Under the pieces are notes generated by a model. The model was not told the DNA's origin, did not search any database, and was given only the letters and a program-made list of their open reading frames with translations. From the NCBI RefSeq assembly GCF_038096165.1, contig NZ_CP151076.1:434001-498000 (forward strand): DNA of 64,000 nt, written 5' to 3'. Numbering within the stretch: the stretch's first letter is position 1; the number at the start of each line of letters is the position of its first letter. Below, piece by piece: positions 47,422-56,237 of the stretch. The translations under genes were made by a program, and so were the position numbers. The stretch is from Pseudomonas sp. G.S.17. Lineage in GTDB: Bacteria > Pseudomonadota > Gammaproteobacteria > Pseudomonadales > Pseudomonadaceae.

Positions 47422-47858
47422 TAGTCGCCTGAATAGATTTCTTGGTTGAAGCTGAACGAGTGTGCGTCCTCGTTGCCGGCCTTCACGTTGACAGTGAAGG
47501 TGTAAATCGCTGACGCGTTCGGATCAACAGCGAACTGCGCGATGTAGTAGACCGCGTCCTTGCTCTGTTTGAAAGTGAGCGTTTTTTCCCGACCGGTCAG
47601 GTCTTTCACGTTGCCGGTGACATTGGCGGGAGTGGCCTTGCCGCTCTTGAGCACGGCAATAGTCAGGACCCCTTGAGCCTTGCTGCGAATCAGACCTTCG
47701 CCTTCGGCGATGGCCGGTTGCAAGACGCTGGAAGCGAACGCATTGTAGTGAACGGTCAGCTCACCGAATTGTTCTTTGCGCTCGGGCTTGGCGTTGTCGG
47801 CAGCCATCAGCGGCAATGCCAGGCACAAGGTGCATAAAAAGACGGCTAGGCGGCGCAT
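47421..47858 (-). CDS. DUF4426 periplasmic protein
   Basis: This 145-residue protein has a signal peptide ([20 protein letters not shown]). A beta-rich domain follows, with [19 protein letters not shown] and the family-typical [17 protein letters not shown]. It fits DUF4426. The ATG at 47858 has AGGAGA seven bases before it. It lies between metW and rdgB. Its function is unknown. Confidence 0.85.
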   Translation of the reverse strand: MRRLAVFLCTLCLALPLMAADNAKPERKEQFGELTVHYNAFASSVLQPAIAEGEGLIRSKAQGVLTIAVLKSGKATPANVTGNVKDLTGREKTLTFKQSKDAVYYIAQFAVDPNASAIYTFTVNVKAGNEDAHSFSFNQEIYSGD

Positions 47859-47883
47859 GATCATTCTCCTGTCATGAAGTGAC

Positions 47884-48504
47884 TCAAATCGCAATCTGGT
47901 GCTCTTGCAGGCCCGGACTGCTGACCCGATAGATGCCGATCTCACCTAACAGGTTAGGCCATAGCTTACTGGCCCAGCCGTGTCGATGCAGTTGATCTAC
48001 CGCAAGCCGATCAATGACCCGCGCGTGGCGACCCCGGCACAGGTCTTCGAAGTCTTCGAAGGTGCAGAAGTGGATATTGGGTGTGTTGTACCAGGTGTAA
48101 GGCAGGAAGTCCGACACCGGCATGCGGCCCTTGGTCGCCAGATACCAGCGGCAGCGCCAGTGACCGAAGTTGGGGAAGGTGATGATGCACTGGCGGCCGA
48201 CGCGGAGCATTTCGTCGAGGATCTTGTCCGGGTAGCTCACCGCTTGCAGCGCCTGGGTCATGACCACGACGTCAAAACTGTTACTGGCGAAGTTGCCCAG
48301 GCCCTTGTCCAGATCCTGCTCGATGACATTGACGCCCTTGCCTACGCAGCGGGCGATGTTATCGGCGTCGTTTTCCAGGCCGTAGCCGGTGACTTGCTTG
48401 TTGTCCCGCAGCCAGGCCAGCAGTTCGCCGTCGCCGCAACCGAGGTCGAGCACCCGGCTGCCCGCAGGGATCCATTCTTGGATGATTTCCAGGTCAGCTC
48501 TCAT
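47884..48504 (-). CDS. metW: Methionine biosynthesis protein MetW
   Basis: This 206-residue class I methyltransferase-fold protein begins MRADLEIIQEWIPAG, with the SAM-site-like VLDLGCGDGELL. It is paired with metX. MetW is needed for full MetX activity in several proteobacteria; its own catalytic role is unclear. The ATG at 48504 follows GAGGAAGCC. It lies seven bases after the metX stop. Confidence 0.93.
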   Translation of the reverse strand: MRADLEIIQEWIPAGSRVLDLGCGDGELLAWLRDNKQVTGYGLENDADNIARCVGKGVNVIEQDLDKGLGNFASNSFDVVVMTQALQAVSYPDKILDEMLRVGRQCIITFPNFGHWRCRWYLATKGRMPVSDFLPYTWYNTPNIHFCTFEDFEDLCRGRHARVIDRLAVDQLHRHGWASKLWPNLLGEIGIYRVSSPGLQEHQIAI

Positions 48505-48511
48505 GGCTTCC

Positions 48512-49651
48512 TCAAAGTGCAATGCGGTTCATGTAGCTGGAGAAAGCCTGCAAGTAGCGCGGGATCGGGATCAGGAAGGCGTCGTGGCCCTGAGGCGCGT
48601 CGATTTCCAGGTAGCAGACGTTCTTCTTCGCCGCCATCAGTGCGTCCACCAGTTCCCGGGAACGGGCCGGGGAAAAGCGCCAGTCGGTGGTGAACGAAAT
48701 CACGCAGAACTCGGCGGTGACGTTGGCCAGCGTCGCCGCCAGATTGTCATTGAACGCGCTGGCCGGGTCGAAGTAGTCCAGCGCCTTGGTCATCAGCAGG
48801 TAAGTGTTGGCGTCGAAACGCCCGGAGAACTCTTCACCCTGATAACGCAGATAGCTTTCGACCTGAAACTCGACGCTGTGAAAGTCGTAGTTGAGCTTCT
48901 CGCTCTTGAGCCCACGGCCGAATTTCTCGCCCATGGAATCGTCGGACAGATACGTGATGTGGCCGACCATGCGCGCCAGCATCAGGCCGCGCTTGGGGAT
49001 CACGCCGAATTCCTGGAAGTCGCCGCCATGGAATTCCGGGTCGGAGAGGATCGCCTGCCGCGCCACTTCGTTGAAGGCGATGTTCTGCGCCGACAGCTTG
49101 GGTGCCGAAGCGATAGCCAGACAATGGCGCACGCGATTGGGGTACGTCATGGTCCATTGCAGCGCCTGCATGCCACCCAGACTGCCGCCGACCACTGCGG
49201 CCCATTGCTCGATGCCGAGCCGATCAGCCAGACGCGCCTGACTGTGAACCCAGTCCTCGACGGTCAATACCGGAAAGTTCGCGCCAAATGGCTTGCCGGT
49301 TTCCGGATCGATACTGCTCGGGCCGGTAGAGCCGTTGCAGCCACCCAGGTTGTTCAGGCTGACCACGAAGAAGCGGTTGGTGTCGATGGGCTTGCCGGGG
49401 CCGATGCAACTGTCCCACCAGCCGGGCTTGCGCTCGTCGACGCTATTGAAACCCGCCGCGTGGTGATGGCCGGACAAGGCGTGGCACACCAGCACGGCAT
49501 TGCTGCACGCGGCATTGAGCTCGCCATAGGTTTCGTAAATCAGGTCGTAGGCAGGCAAGGAACGACCACAGTCCAGGGCCAGAGGCTCGCTGAAATGCGC
49601 CAGTTGCGGCGTGACTAGACCGACAGAATCTTCGGGAAAGACCGTGGACAT
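48512..49651 (-). CDS. metX: Homoserine O-acyltransferase
   Basis: This 379-residue alpha/beta hydrolase-fold enzyme has the nucleophile elbow [10 protein letters not shown], the oxyanion region [11 protein letters not shown] and the late catalytic His in GHDAFL. It activates homoserine for methionine synthesis. Pseudomonas MetX enzymes have been reported to use succinyl-CoA; the acyl donor here is not readable from sequence. It forms an operon with metW. Confidence 0.94.
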   Translation of the reverse strand: MSTVFPEDSVGLVTPQLAHFSEPLALDCGRSLPAYDLIYETYGELNAACSNAVLVCHALSGHHHAAGFNSVDERKPGWWDSCIGPGKPIDTNRFFVVSLNNLGGCNGSTGPSSIDPETGKPFGANFPVLTVEDWVHSQARLADRLGIEQWAAVVGGSLGGMQALQWTMTYPNRVRHCLAIASAPKLSAQNIAFNEVARQAILSDPEFHGGDFQEFGVIPKRGLMLARMVGHITYLSDDSMGEKFGRGLKSEKLNYDFHSVEFQVESYLRYQGEEFSGRFDANTYLLMTKALDYFDPASAFNDNLAATLANVTAEFCVISFTTDWRFSPARSRELVDALMAAKKNVCYLEIDAPQGHDAFLIPIPRYLQAFSSYMNRIAL

Positions 49652-49751
49652 CGACCCTGCTCTCGCTTAAATGAGGCGTAAGTCTAAAGACCGACGGGGG
49701 GAGGGGCAACCAAGTAATAATTCGGGCATCGGCGGCTCACCCGCATTCTCC

Positions 49752-49842
49752 GTAGGACCGGCTTCAGCCGGGAGGGCATTATCTCAGACGATAAATGTAC
49801 ATCGTCTGCATTGACGCCCTCCCGGCTAAAGCCGGTCCTACG
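49752..49842. repeat. REP pair, family A
   Basis: Arms GTAGGACCGGCTTCAGCCGG and CCGGCTAAAGCCGGTCCTAC. Confidence 0.87.
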
Positions 49843-49854
49843 CAGTTGTGCAGG

Positions 49855-50445
49855 TCAGATCAACAAACGCAGCACATCCGGCATCATGCTCATGGCCGCC
49901 AGGTTGTTGATGACCAGCATGTCCAGCAGCTTGAGGACCATGAACGCCAGGATCGGCGAAATATCCAGGCCACCCAGATTCGGCAGGATCTTGCGCAGCG
50001 GGGCCAGCATCGGCTCGCAGATCTGGTTGACCATTTCCGCGCCAGGGTTGTGGCTGGCCGGGGCGACCCAGGACAGGATCACGCTGATGATCAGGGCGAA
50101 GAAGAAAATCTTCAGGAACAGCGCGGTCACGCCAATGATTGCCCAGATCAGCAGATGCAACGGATCACCGGTGGTGCCGTAGGCCAGCAGCAAGGTCAGC
50201 GCCATCAGGATCAGCTGGACGATGATCGCCAGCACCAGCGACGACATGTCCAGGCCGAACAGGCTGGGAATGATCCGGCGCAGCGGCTTGAGCAGCGGTT
50301 GGGTGGCGCGTACGGCGAACTGGCTCAGCGGGTTGTAGAAGTCTGCCCGCACCAGTTGCAGCACGAAGCGCAGCAAAATGATCAGCAGGTACAAGCTGCC
50401 GATGGTTTGCAGGATGTAGATTGCAGCGGTGTTCAGTCCGATCAT
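49855..50445 (-). CDS. YggT family membrane protein
   Basis: This 196-residue protein has two YggT modules, each with a hydrophobic pair. The first contains FVLQLVRADFYNPLSQF and the second SWVAPASHNPGAEMVNQI. The family is associated with osmotic stress and cell division in some bacteria. It lies after proC and probably shares its transcript. Confidence 0.9.
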   Translation of the reverse strand: MIGLNTAAIYILQTIGSLYLLIILLRFVLQLVRADFYNPLSQFAVRATQPLLKPLRRIIPSLFGLDMSSLVLAIIVQLILMALTLLLAYGTTGDPLHLLIWAIIGVTALFLKIFFFALIISVILSWVAPASHNPGAEMVNQICEPMLAPLRKILPNLGGLDISPILAFMVLKLLDMLVINNLAAMSMMPDVLRLLI

Positions 50446-50473
50446 CGGTTCTGTTCCTCAAAGGCCTGGAAAG

Positions 50474-51292
50474 TTACTTGCCCAACTGTTCGGCCATCTC
50501 TGCCGAGCGCTGTGCGGCGGCAGTGAGTGCGGTTTCGACCAGAGCTTCGAAGCCCCCGGCCTGGAATGATTTGATTGCAGCTTCTGTAGTGCCCGCAGGC
50601 GAGGTTACCCGACGACGCAGCTCGGCAGCGTCAACATCGCTGCCAGTGGCCATCAGCGCGGCGCCCAGCGCGGTTTGCAGCGTCAGCTGCGAAGCGACTT
50701 CCTGCGGCAGGCCCAGTTTCACGCCCGCTGCCGTCATGGCCTCGATCAACAGAAAGAAATACGCCGGACCGCTGCCCGACACCGCCGTCACTGCATCCAG
50801 CTGCTGTTCTTCATCGACCCACAGGGCAATGCCGACTGCCGACAGCAACTGCTCGGCCTGATCGCGCTGCGCCTGGCTCACCAAAGCCGTGGCGTACAAG
50901 CCGCTGACACCCTGACGCAACAACGCTGGTGTGTTGGGCATGCAGCGCACGATCGGTTGCTCGCCCAGCCATTGGGCCATGCTCGCGCAAGTGATCCCGG
51001 CGGCGATGGACACCACCAATTGATTGGGTTTGAGGCTAGGGCGCAGGGCTTCGCAGACGGCTTTCATCATCTGCGGCTTGACCGCGATCAGCACCACATC
51101 CGCGCCTTCGATGGCTTCGGCGTTGTCGGCAACCACCACGATGCCATGCTCAGCGGCGATCTTGCCGCGCTGTTCGGCGCCGGGATCGCTGGCGCGGATC
51201 GAGTCGGCTTCCACGCCCTGGGCGCGCAGCCCGCCGATCAGGCTGGCGGCCATGTTACCGGCGCCGATAAAGGCAATACGAGTCTCGCTCAT
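50474..51292 (-). CDS. proC: Pyrroline-5-carboxylate reductase
   Basis: This 272-residue NADPH-dependent reductase makes proline. The N-terminal Rossmann motif is IAFIGAGNMAASLIGG. MPNTPALLRQGVSGL and the C-terminal VTSPAGTTEAAI are family hallmarks. It is cotranscribed with yggS before it and yggT after it. Confidence 0.96.
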   Translation of the reverse strand: MSETRIAFIGAGNMAASLIGGLRAQGVEADSIRASDPGAEQRGKIAAEHGIVVVADNAEAIEGADVVLIAVKPQMMKAVCEALRPSLKPNQLVVSIAAGITCASMAQWLGEQPIVRCMPNTPALLRQGVSGLYATALVSQAQRDQAEQLLSAVGIALWVDEEQQLDAVTAVSGSGPAYFFLLIEAMTAAGVKLGLPQEVASQLTLQTALGAALMATGSDVDAAELRRRVTSPAGTTEAAIKSFQAGGFEALVETALTAAAQRSAEMAEQLGK

Positions 51293-51316
51293 GTCGGGTT
51301 CCTTGAGAGGGGAAGG

Positions 51317-52003
51317 TTATGGCTGGCCGTAATCACGGGCGCCAAAAAGGGCAGTACCGATCCGCACCCAGGTTGCGCCTTGTGCGATGGCGGCCTCCAG
51401 GTCGTGGCTCATGCCCATGGAAAGGGTGTCGAGTGGCAGATTCAGCTGTTGCTGCAGCGACTTGACCGCCGCAAAGGCCGCGTTTTGTTCCGCGCTGTCT
51501 TCGGTCGGTTCGGGAATCGCCATCAGGCCGCGCAGCTTCAGGCGCGGCAAAGCGCTGATCGCCGCGGCCAGCGTAGGTAAATCAGCGGGCGTGCAGCCGG
51601 ACTTGCTGGCTTCGCCACTGACATTGACCTGAATGCAGATATTGAGCGGCGGCAAGTCCGCAGGACGTTGCTCAGACAGACGTTGTGCGATTTTCAAGCG
51701 ATCCACTGAATGCACCCAGGCGAAGTTCTCGGCAATTGCGCGAGTCTTGTTCGACTGAATGGGGCCGATGAAATGCCAACACAAGGGCAGGTCGGCCAAT
51801 TCGAGCTGTTTGCTCAGGGCTTCCTGCAAATAGTTTTCGCCAAAGTCGCGCAAACCCGCCGCATAGGCTTCGCGCAAGGCGCTGGCCGGCTTGGTCTTGC
51901 TCACCGCGAGCAGGCCGATGGCGGCTGGATCGCGTTGGGCGGCAAGGGCGGCTGCGTTAATTCGTGCGCCGAGCGTTGAAATGTTCGCTGCTATCGTGGA
52001 CAT
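51317..52003 (-). CDS. PLP homeostasis protein YggS
   Basis: This 228-residue alanine-racemase-fold protein binds PLP but is non-catalytic. Its PLP Lys is in LLAVSKTKPASALREAYAAG, and MGMSHDLEAAIAQGATWVRIGTALFG is the family signature. It is divergent from pilT across 55 bp and heads the yggS-proC-yggT run. Confidence 0.94.
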   Translation of the reverse strand: MSTIAANISTLGARINAAALAAQRDPAAIGLLAVSKTKPASALREAYAAGLRDFGENYLQEALSKQLELADLPLCWHFIGPIQSNKTRAIAENFAWVHSVDRLKIAQRLSEQRPADLPPLNICIQVNVSGEASKSGCTPADLPTLAAAISALPRLKLRGLMAIPEPTEDSAEQNAAFAAVKSLQQQLNLPLDTLSMGMSHDLEAAIAQGATWVRIGTALFGARDYGQP

Positions 52004-52058
52004 TGATTTGCGCCAGCAGGGCTAAAGTCTGCGGCATTCTATGTGATTGAGGAGCTGT

Positions 52059-53093
52059 ATGGATATTACCGAGCTGCTGGCCTTCAGTGCCAAGCAAGGC
52101 GCATCGGACTTGCATCTCTCTGCTGGCCTGCCGCCGATGATCCGGGTCGATGGCGATGTGCGGCGGATCAACCTGCCAGCCCTGAGCGCCAAAGAGGTTC
52201 AGGAGCTGATCTACGACATCATGAACGACAAGCAACGGCAGAACTTCGAAGAGCTGCTGGAAACCGACTTTTCCTTCGAAGTGCCGGGCGTTGCACGCTT
52301 TCGGGTCAACGCGTTCAACCAGAACCGTGGCGCGGGCGCGGTGTTTCGGACCATTCCTTCGAAGATCCTGAGCATGGAAGATCTCGGGATGGGAGAAGTG
52401 TTTCGCAAGATTACCGACGTGCCGCGCGGCCTGGTCCTGGTCACCGGACCGACCGGTTCCGGCAAGTCGACGACCCTGGCAGCGATGGTCGATTACCTGA
52501 ACTGCAACAAACATCACCACATCCTGACCATCGAAGACCCGATCGAATTCGTTCACGAGTCCAAGAAGTGCCTGGTCAACCAGCGCGAAGTGCACCGCGA
52601 TACCCTCGGCTTTTCGGAAGCCTTGCGCTCGGCGCTGCGTGAAGACCCGGACGTGATTCTGGTGGGCGAGCTGCGCGACCTGGAAACCATTCGCCTGGCG
52701 CTGACGGCGGCGGAAACCGGTCACCTGGTGTTTGGCACGCTGCACACCACGTCCGCAGCGAAGACCATCGACCGGATCGTCGACGTGTTCCCGGCGCAGG
52801 AAAAATCCATGATTCGTTCGATGTTGTCCGAGTCGCTGCATGCCGTGGTGTCGCAAACCCTGCTGAAGAAGGTCGGCGGCGGGCGGATTGCTGCGCACGA
52901 AATCATGATGGGTACGCCAGCGATCAGGAACCTGATTCGCGAAGACAAGGTCGCACAGATGTACTCAGCGATTCAGACCGGAGGCTCGCTGGGTATGCAG
53001 ACGCTGGATATGTGCATGAAGGATCTGGTCACCCGCGGCCTGGTTACCCGCGACAGCGCGCGGGAAAAGGCCAAGGTGCCGGATAATTTCTGA
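52059..53093 (+). CDS. pilT: Type IV pilus retraction ATPase PilT
   Basis: This 344-residue hexameric secretion ATPase powers pilus retraction. Walker A is TGPTGSGKST (about 129-138), Walker B DPDVILVGELRD, and GTLHTTSAAKTIDRIVDVF follows. The AIRNLIRE retraction motif is present. The ATG at 52059 follows GAGGAGCTGT. Unlike P. aeruginosa, pilU does not follow: the next 118 bp hold REP pieces and then a minus-strand gene. Confidence 0.97.
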   Translation: MDITELLAFSAKQGASDLHLSAGLPPMIRVDGDVRRINLPALSAKEVQELIYDIMNDKQRQNFEELLETDFSFEVPGVARFRVNAFNQNRGAGAVFRTIPSKILSMEDLGMGEVFRKITDVPRGLVLVTGPTGSGKSTTLAAMVDYLNCNKHHHILTIEDPIEFVHESKKCLVNQREVHRDTLGFSEALRSALREDPDVILVGELRDLETIRLALTAAETGHLVFGTLHTTSAAKTIDRIVDVFPAQEKSMIRSMLSESLHAVVSQTLLKKVGGGRIAAHEIMMGTPAIRNLIREDKVAQMYSAIQTGGSLGMQTLDMCMKDLVTRGLVTRDSAREKAKVPDNF

Positions 53094-53103
53094 GTAGACG
53101 GCC

Positions 53104-53207
53104 CGTTGGAGCGAGGCTTGCCCGCGAATCGGTGTTCAAACCGGGAATAGGGCGATGCATCTCTGTTGTCAGATACGACGCCTTCCCGGATGAATCCGGT
53201 CCCACAA
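53104..53207. repeat. Mosaic REP element
   Basis: The left arm GTTGGAGCGAGGCTTGCCCG is family B; the right end CGGATGAATCCGGTCCCAC is family A-like. The two arms do not pair, so this is a recombinant or degraded element. Confidence 0.65.
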
Positions 53208-53211
53208 CCAA

Positions 53212-53889
53212 TCAGCGCTGAACGATGCGCAGCGGCTCTTTCTGCTTAGGCAGGACGCGCTTGGCGACCATGTAGTGGCTGTCCCAATACGGCTTTTTCA
53301 GCGTATCGACAGTCACGGCCTTGCCACGGCGCGGGGCGTGGACGAAGCGGTCGTTGCCCAGGTAAATGGCGACGTGGTTGACCTTGCGGCTCTTGATGTT
53401 GAAGAACAGCAGGTCGCCCGGCTTCAAATCCTTGCGATCGACTTTCTGCCCGTGGCCTTCGGCCATGGCATTGGATGTGCGCGGCAGATTGACTTCACTG
53501 ACGCCGTTGAACGCGTATTTGACCAGGCCGCTGCAATCCAGACCTTTGCCAGCGGTGGTGCCGCCCCAACGGTAAGGTGTGCCGACAGCACTGAGCGCGC
53601 GGCTGACCACCGAGTTGCTTTGTTTGGCGTTAGGCGCCATCACTGCAACACTGCTGGTCTTCTTCGAGTTCTTGAGGGCGGCTGGACGAATAGCTGCCTT
53701 GGTGCTGCGCTCTCTTGGAGAAATGACCGGCGCAGGCTCGGTGCGGTTGGTTGCGAGGGTTGGCGAAGAGTGACTTTTCGCCGTGTAGCCAGAGAAACTC
53801 GCAGGTAAGGATTGCTCACGATTGGTGGCATGAGCGGCCAGGGGCAATAATAGGCAGATGGTTAGCCATGACTTGAAAAATGGACGCAT
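53212..53889 (-). CDS. NlpC/P60 (C40) peptidase
   Basis: This 225-residue secreted endopeptidase has a signal peptide and a Ser/Thr/Pro-rich linker (about 25-95). The catalytic domain has Cys 119 in GLDCSGLVKYAF and His 172 in VNHVAIYLG. Such enzymes cut peptidoglycan stem peptides. The ATG at 53889 gives a normal signal peptide; upstream frame to 53919 lacks one. Confidence 0.9.
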   Translation of the reverse strand: MRPFFKSWLTICLLLPLAAHATNREQSLPASFSGYTAKSHSSPTLATNRTEPAPVISPRERSTKAAIRPAALKNSKKTSSVAVMAPNAKQSNSVVSRALSAVGTPYRWGGTTAGKGLDCSGLVKYAFNGVSEVNLPRTSNAMAEGHGQKVDRKDLKPGDLLFFNIKSRKVNHVAIYLGNDRFVHAPRRGKAVTVDTLKKPYWDSHYMVAKRVLPKQKEPLRIVQR

Positions 53890-54139
53890 TCGGCAGGGCT
53901 CTTGTGGGTAAGCGCGCAACTTTATAACAGCTTTTCGTGAATTTCTGACCCCATTTGTCGATTCAATTACGGCCTCATCGTTGCGATTTATGCGACAAAC
54001 TGTCTCAAAACCCGCTCCAATCCCTTTAGTTACAAGGGTTTGCCCGATCGATAGGAGGTTCCCGCCATACGTCGGATGGACACGAAAAAGTCACAGAATT
54101 TACGAATATTTTTTTCTATCAATCCAAATGAGGGCAGCA

Positions 54140-54559
54140 ATGAACACCTATCGGCATGACCAACAACCTCAAGACACTCACAGCAAAATCATGGGCTATT
54201 TGCTCTGGATCGTCGGCTTCACCGGGGCGCATCGCTTCTACTATGGCAAGCCGGTCACCGGAACGATCTGGTTCTTCACCCTCGGCCTGCTGGGTATCGG
54301 CTGGCTGATCGACGTGTTCCTGATTCCGGCAATGGATCGCGAAGCCGACCTGCGTTTCACTGCCGGTTCGACGGACTACAGCCTCTCCTGGATCTTGCTG
54401 ACTTTCCTCGGCGTGTTCGGTGTGCATCGCATGTACATGGGCAAGTGGATCACCGGGCTTATCTATTTGTGCACCGGCGGCCTGTTCCTGGTGGGCGTGC
54501 TGTATGACTTCTGGACGCTGAACGACCAGATATCGATAAAAAACGCCCAGCGCGGGTGA
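54140..54559 (+). CDS. TM2 domain membrane protein
   Basis: This 139-residue protein has two TM2-type modules: LLWIVGFTGAHRFYYGKPVTG, then LLTFLGVFGVHRMYMGKWITG, each followed by a second span. Each module carries the conserved G-hH-R-Y-hG pattern. The ATG at 54140 is preceded by GAGGGCAGCA; the longer frame to 53981 runs through AT-rich upstream DNA. It is an integral inner-membrane protein. Function is unknown. Confidence 0.88.
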   Translation: MNTYRHDQQPQDTHSKIMGYLLWIVGFTGAHRFYYGKPVTGTIWFFTLGLLGIGWLIDVFLIPAMDREADLRFTAGSTDYSLSWILLTFLGVFGVHRMYMGKWITGLIYLCTGGLFLVGVLYDFWTLNDQISIKNAQRG

Positions 54560-54769
54560 TTGCGGAGTCTTTGACATTCGCCGTCGTTCGGGCGGCGAAC
54601 CAAGTCCCCTCCTGCATGTGAAACATGGATGGCGATATTAAACATCCAATTGGGTTTGCATCCGCATTTAAATCAGAGTAAACCGAAAATTGTGATTCCC
54701 CATGGATGAAATTGCTCTTTGGAAAAGGGCAGGGCATCACATCTCAAACTTTCGAACAAGGATGCTGTT

Positions 54770-56119
54770 ATGGAAAACATTAATACTTCTCCGCGTTATG
54801 CGGGACAACTGGACCCGGAATTCACCCAACAGCCGGATATCCCTGGCTGGGTGGATATTTTGCGAGCGCTGGATTGGCCGGCGGGTCGGGATCTGTTCTT
54901 TTCTTCAGTTGCGCCGACACCTGATGGTCATCTTTATGCGTGCGGCTATTTCGCCGAAACAGTCAGCCACCCGGTGGAATATTTTATCGCCCGCCTGCAA
55001 GGCAATGGTCAAAGAGATAGCGCATTTGGCAGCGATGGAGTGATCAGAGGCACATTCCCGATCAACTTCAAGATGATCATCCCGACCCGGCTGGTGGTGC
55101 AGGATGACGGCAAGATTCTTATGCAAGCCCTTGGTTATGCCGGTAGTCCGGAGTTGGCTGATCCGGTTCTGCTGGTGGCGCGGTTCCTCGCGACCGGTGC
55201 GGCGGATGTCGAATTCGGTGAGCAGGGGTTGATGCGCAAGGACTTGCCGCCTGGCAAACCCGGTTTCCTCAGGTCCTTCGTCGGCGATCTGCAGCAGTTG
55301 CCGGATGGGCGGATTCTTGCCAGCACGACCGGCGTGCGAACGACTGCACAAGGCGCGATGGAAAGCGCGATTGTCTACCGGCTGACCACTCAGGGCGAGC
55401 TGGACGGGACGTTCAATGGCAATGGCATCAAGGATTTTGCCCCGCCAGGTGCGTCGTTGCGGGTCAGCGGTTTCGTGGTCCAACCTGATGGCAAGATGGT
55501 GCTCGCCGGACAGGTGACCCATGAAGGCAGCGACTCAACCAGCGGCATGTTCGTTCGCCTGGATGAAGCGGGACAGCTGGATGAAACCTTCGGCCCGCTG
55601 GGTACGGGATTTTTCGAGTTCTCACTGGAGGATTACCAGCTGCACATCAACTCCATCGCGATGAGTCCAGATGGCTCGCTGGTGGGAGTGGGTGCGGCGT
55701 CGGCGGTTATTGCAGATCAAGGTTTGATTGATCAGGGATTTATCATCGGTATTACCGCTGAAGGTTTCTCCGATGTTGGCTTTAATAACGGAACACTGTT
55801 GTTGACGCCGATTAATGAGCGTTATTCGGCAGATTGGGTTTCGGCGCAGTTTCAACGTGATGGGAAGTTGTTGGTGGCGGGGCGTTCAATGCGTCTGGTT
55901 GCTATTCATGACAGTTATGTATATGTAGCACGGTTTAACAGCGACGGGACGCCGGATATAAACTTCGGTGATTCTGAAACTGGAAGAGTTGAAACACCCG
56001 TGGGCGGTTTCAATGATATTCCGCTCGAAATGCGCCAACAGACAGACGGCAGGATACTGGTAGGCGTCAATGCCAACAGTCTCCGCAAGGGAACCTTGTT
56101 GCGTTATTTGAATGGTTGA
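54770..56119 (+). CDS. Delta-60 repeat protein
   Basis: This 449-residue protein is built of about seven repeats of roughly 60 residues. The repeated pattern is 'G.LD..F...G' followed by 'QPDGKILVAG', for example GELDGTFNGNGIKDF and VVQPDGKMVLAG. It fits the delta-60 (DUF5122) beta-propeller-like family. There is no signal peptide or membrane span. The ATG at 54770 follows AAGGATGCTGTT. Upstream DNA is visibly AT-rich. Its role is unknown; it is not part of the conserved neighbourhood I recall between pilT and pyrC'. Confidence 0.87.
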   Translation: MENINTSPRYAGQLDPEFTQQPDIPGWVDILRALDWPAGRDLFFSSVAPTPDGHLYACGYFAETVSHPVEYFIARLQGNGQRDSAFGSDGVIRGTFPINFKMIIPTRLVVQDDGKILMQALGYAGSPELADPVLLVARFLATGAADVEFGEQGLMRKDLPPGKPGFLRSFVGDLQQLPDGRILASTTGVRTTAQGAMESAIVYRLTTQGELDGTFNGNGIKDFAPPGASLRVSGFVVQPDGKMVLAGQVTHEGSDSTSGMFVRLDEAGQLDETFGPLGTGFFEFSLEDYQLHINSIAMSPDGSLVGVGAASAVIADQGLIDQGFIIGITAEGFSDVGFNNGTLLLTPINERYSADWVSAQFQRDGKLLVAGRSMRLVAIHDSYVYVARFNSDGTPDINFGDSETGRVETPVGGFNDIPLEMRQQTDGRILVGVNANSLRKGTLLRYLNG

Positions 56120-56175
56120 TTGGTAATCCGTAACTTGTAGGAGATGGACCCTCGTTAAGGGTGCTGCAATTACCT

Positions 56176-56227
56176 GTAGGACTGGCTTTAGCCGGGAGAG
56201 CGCTCTCCCGGCTAAAGCCGGTCCTAC
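56176..56227. repeat. Short REP palindrome, family A
   Basis: GTAGGACTGGCTTTAGCCGG and CCGGCTAAAGCCGGTCCTAC are nearly adjacent and form one long hairpin between the delta-60 and pyrC' genes. Confidence 0.85.
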
Positions 56228-56237
56228 ACGTCGTCTC

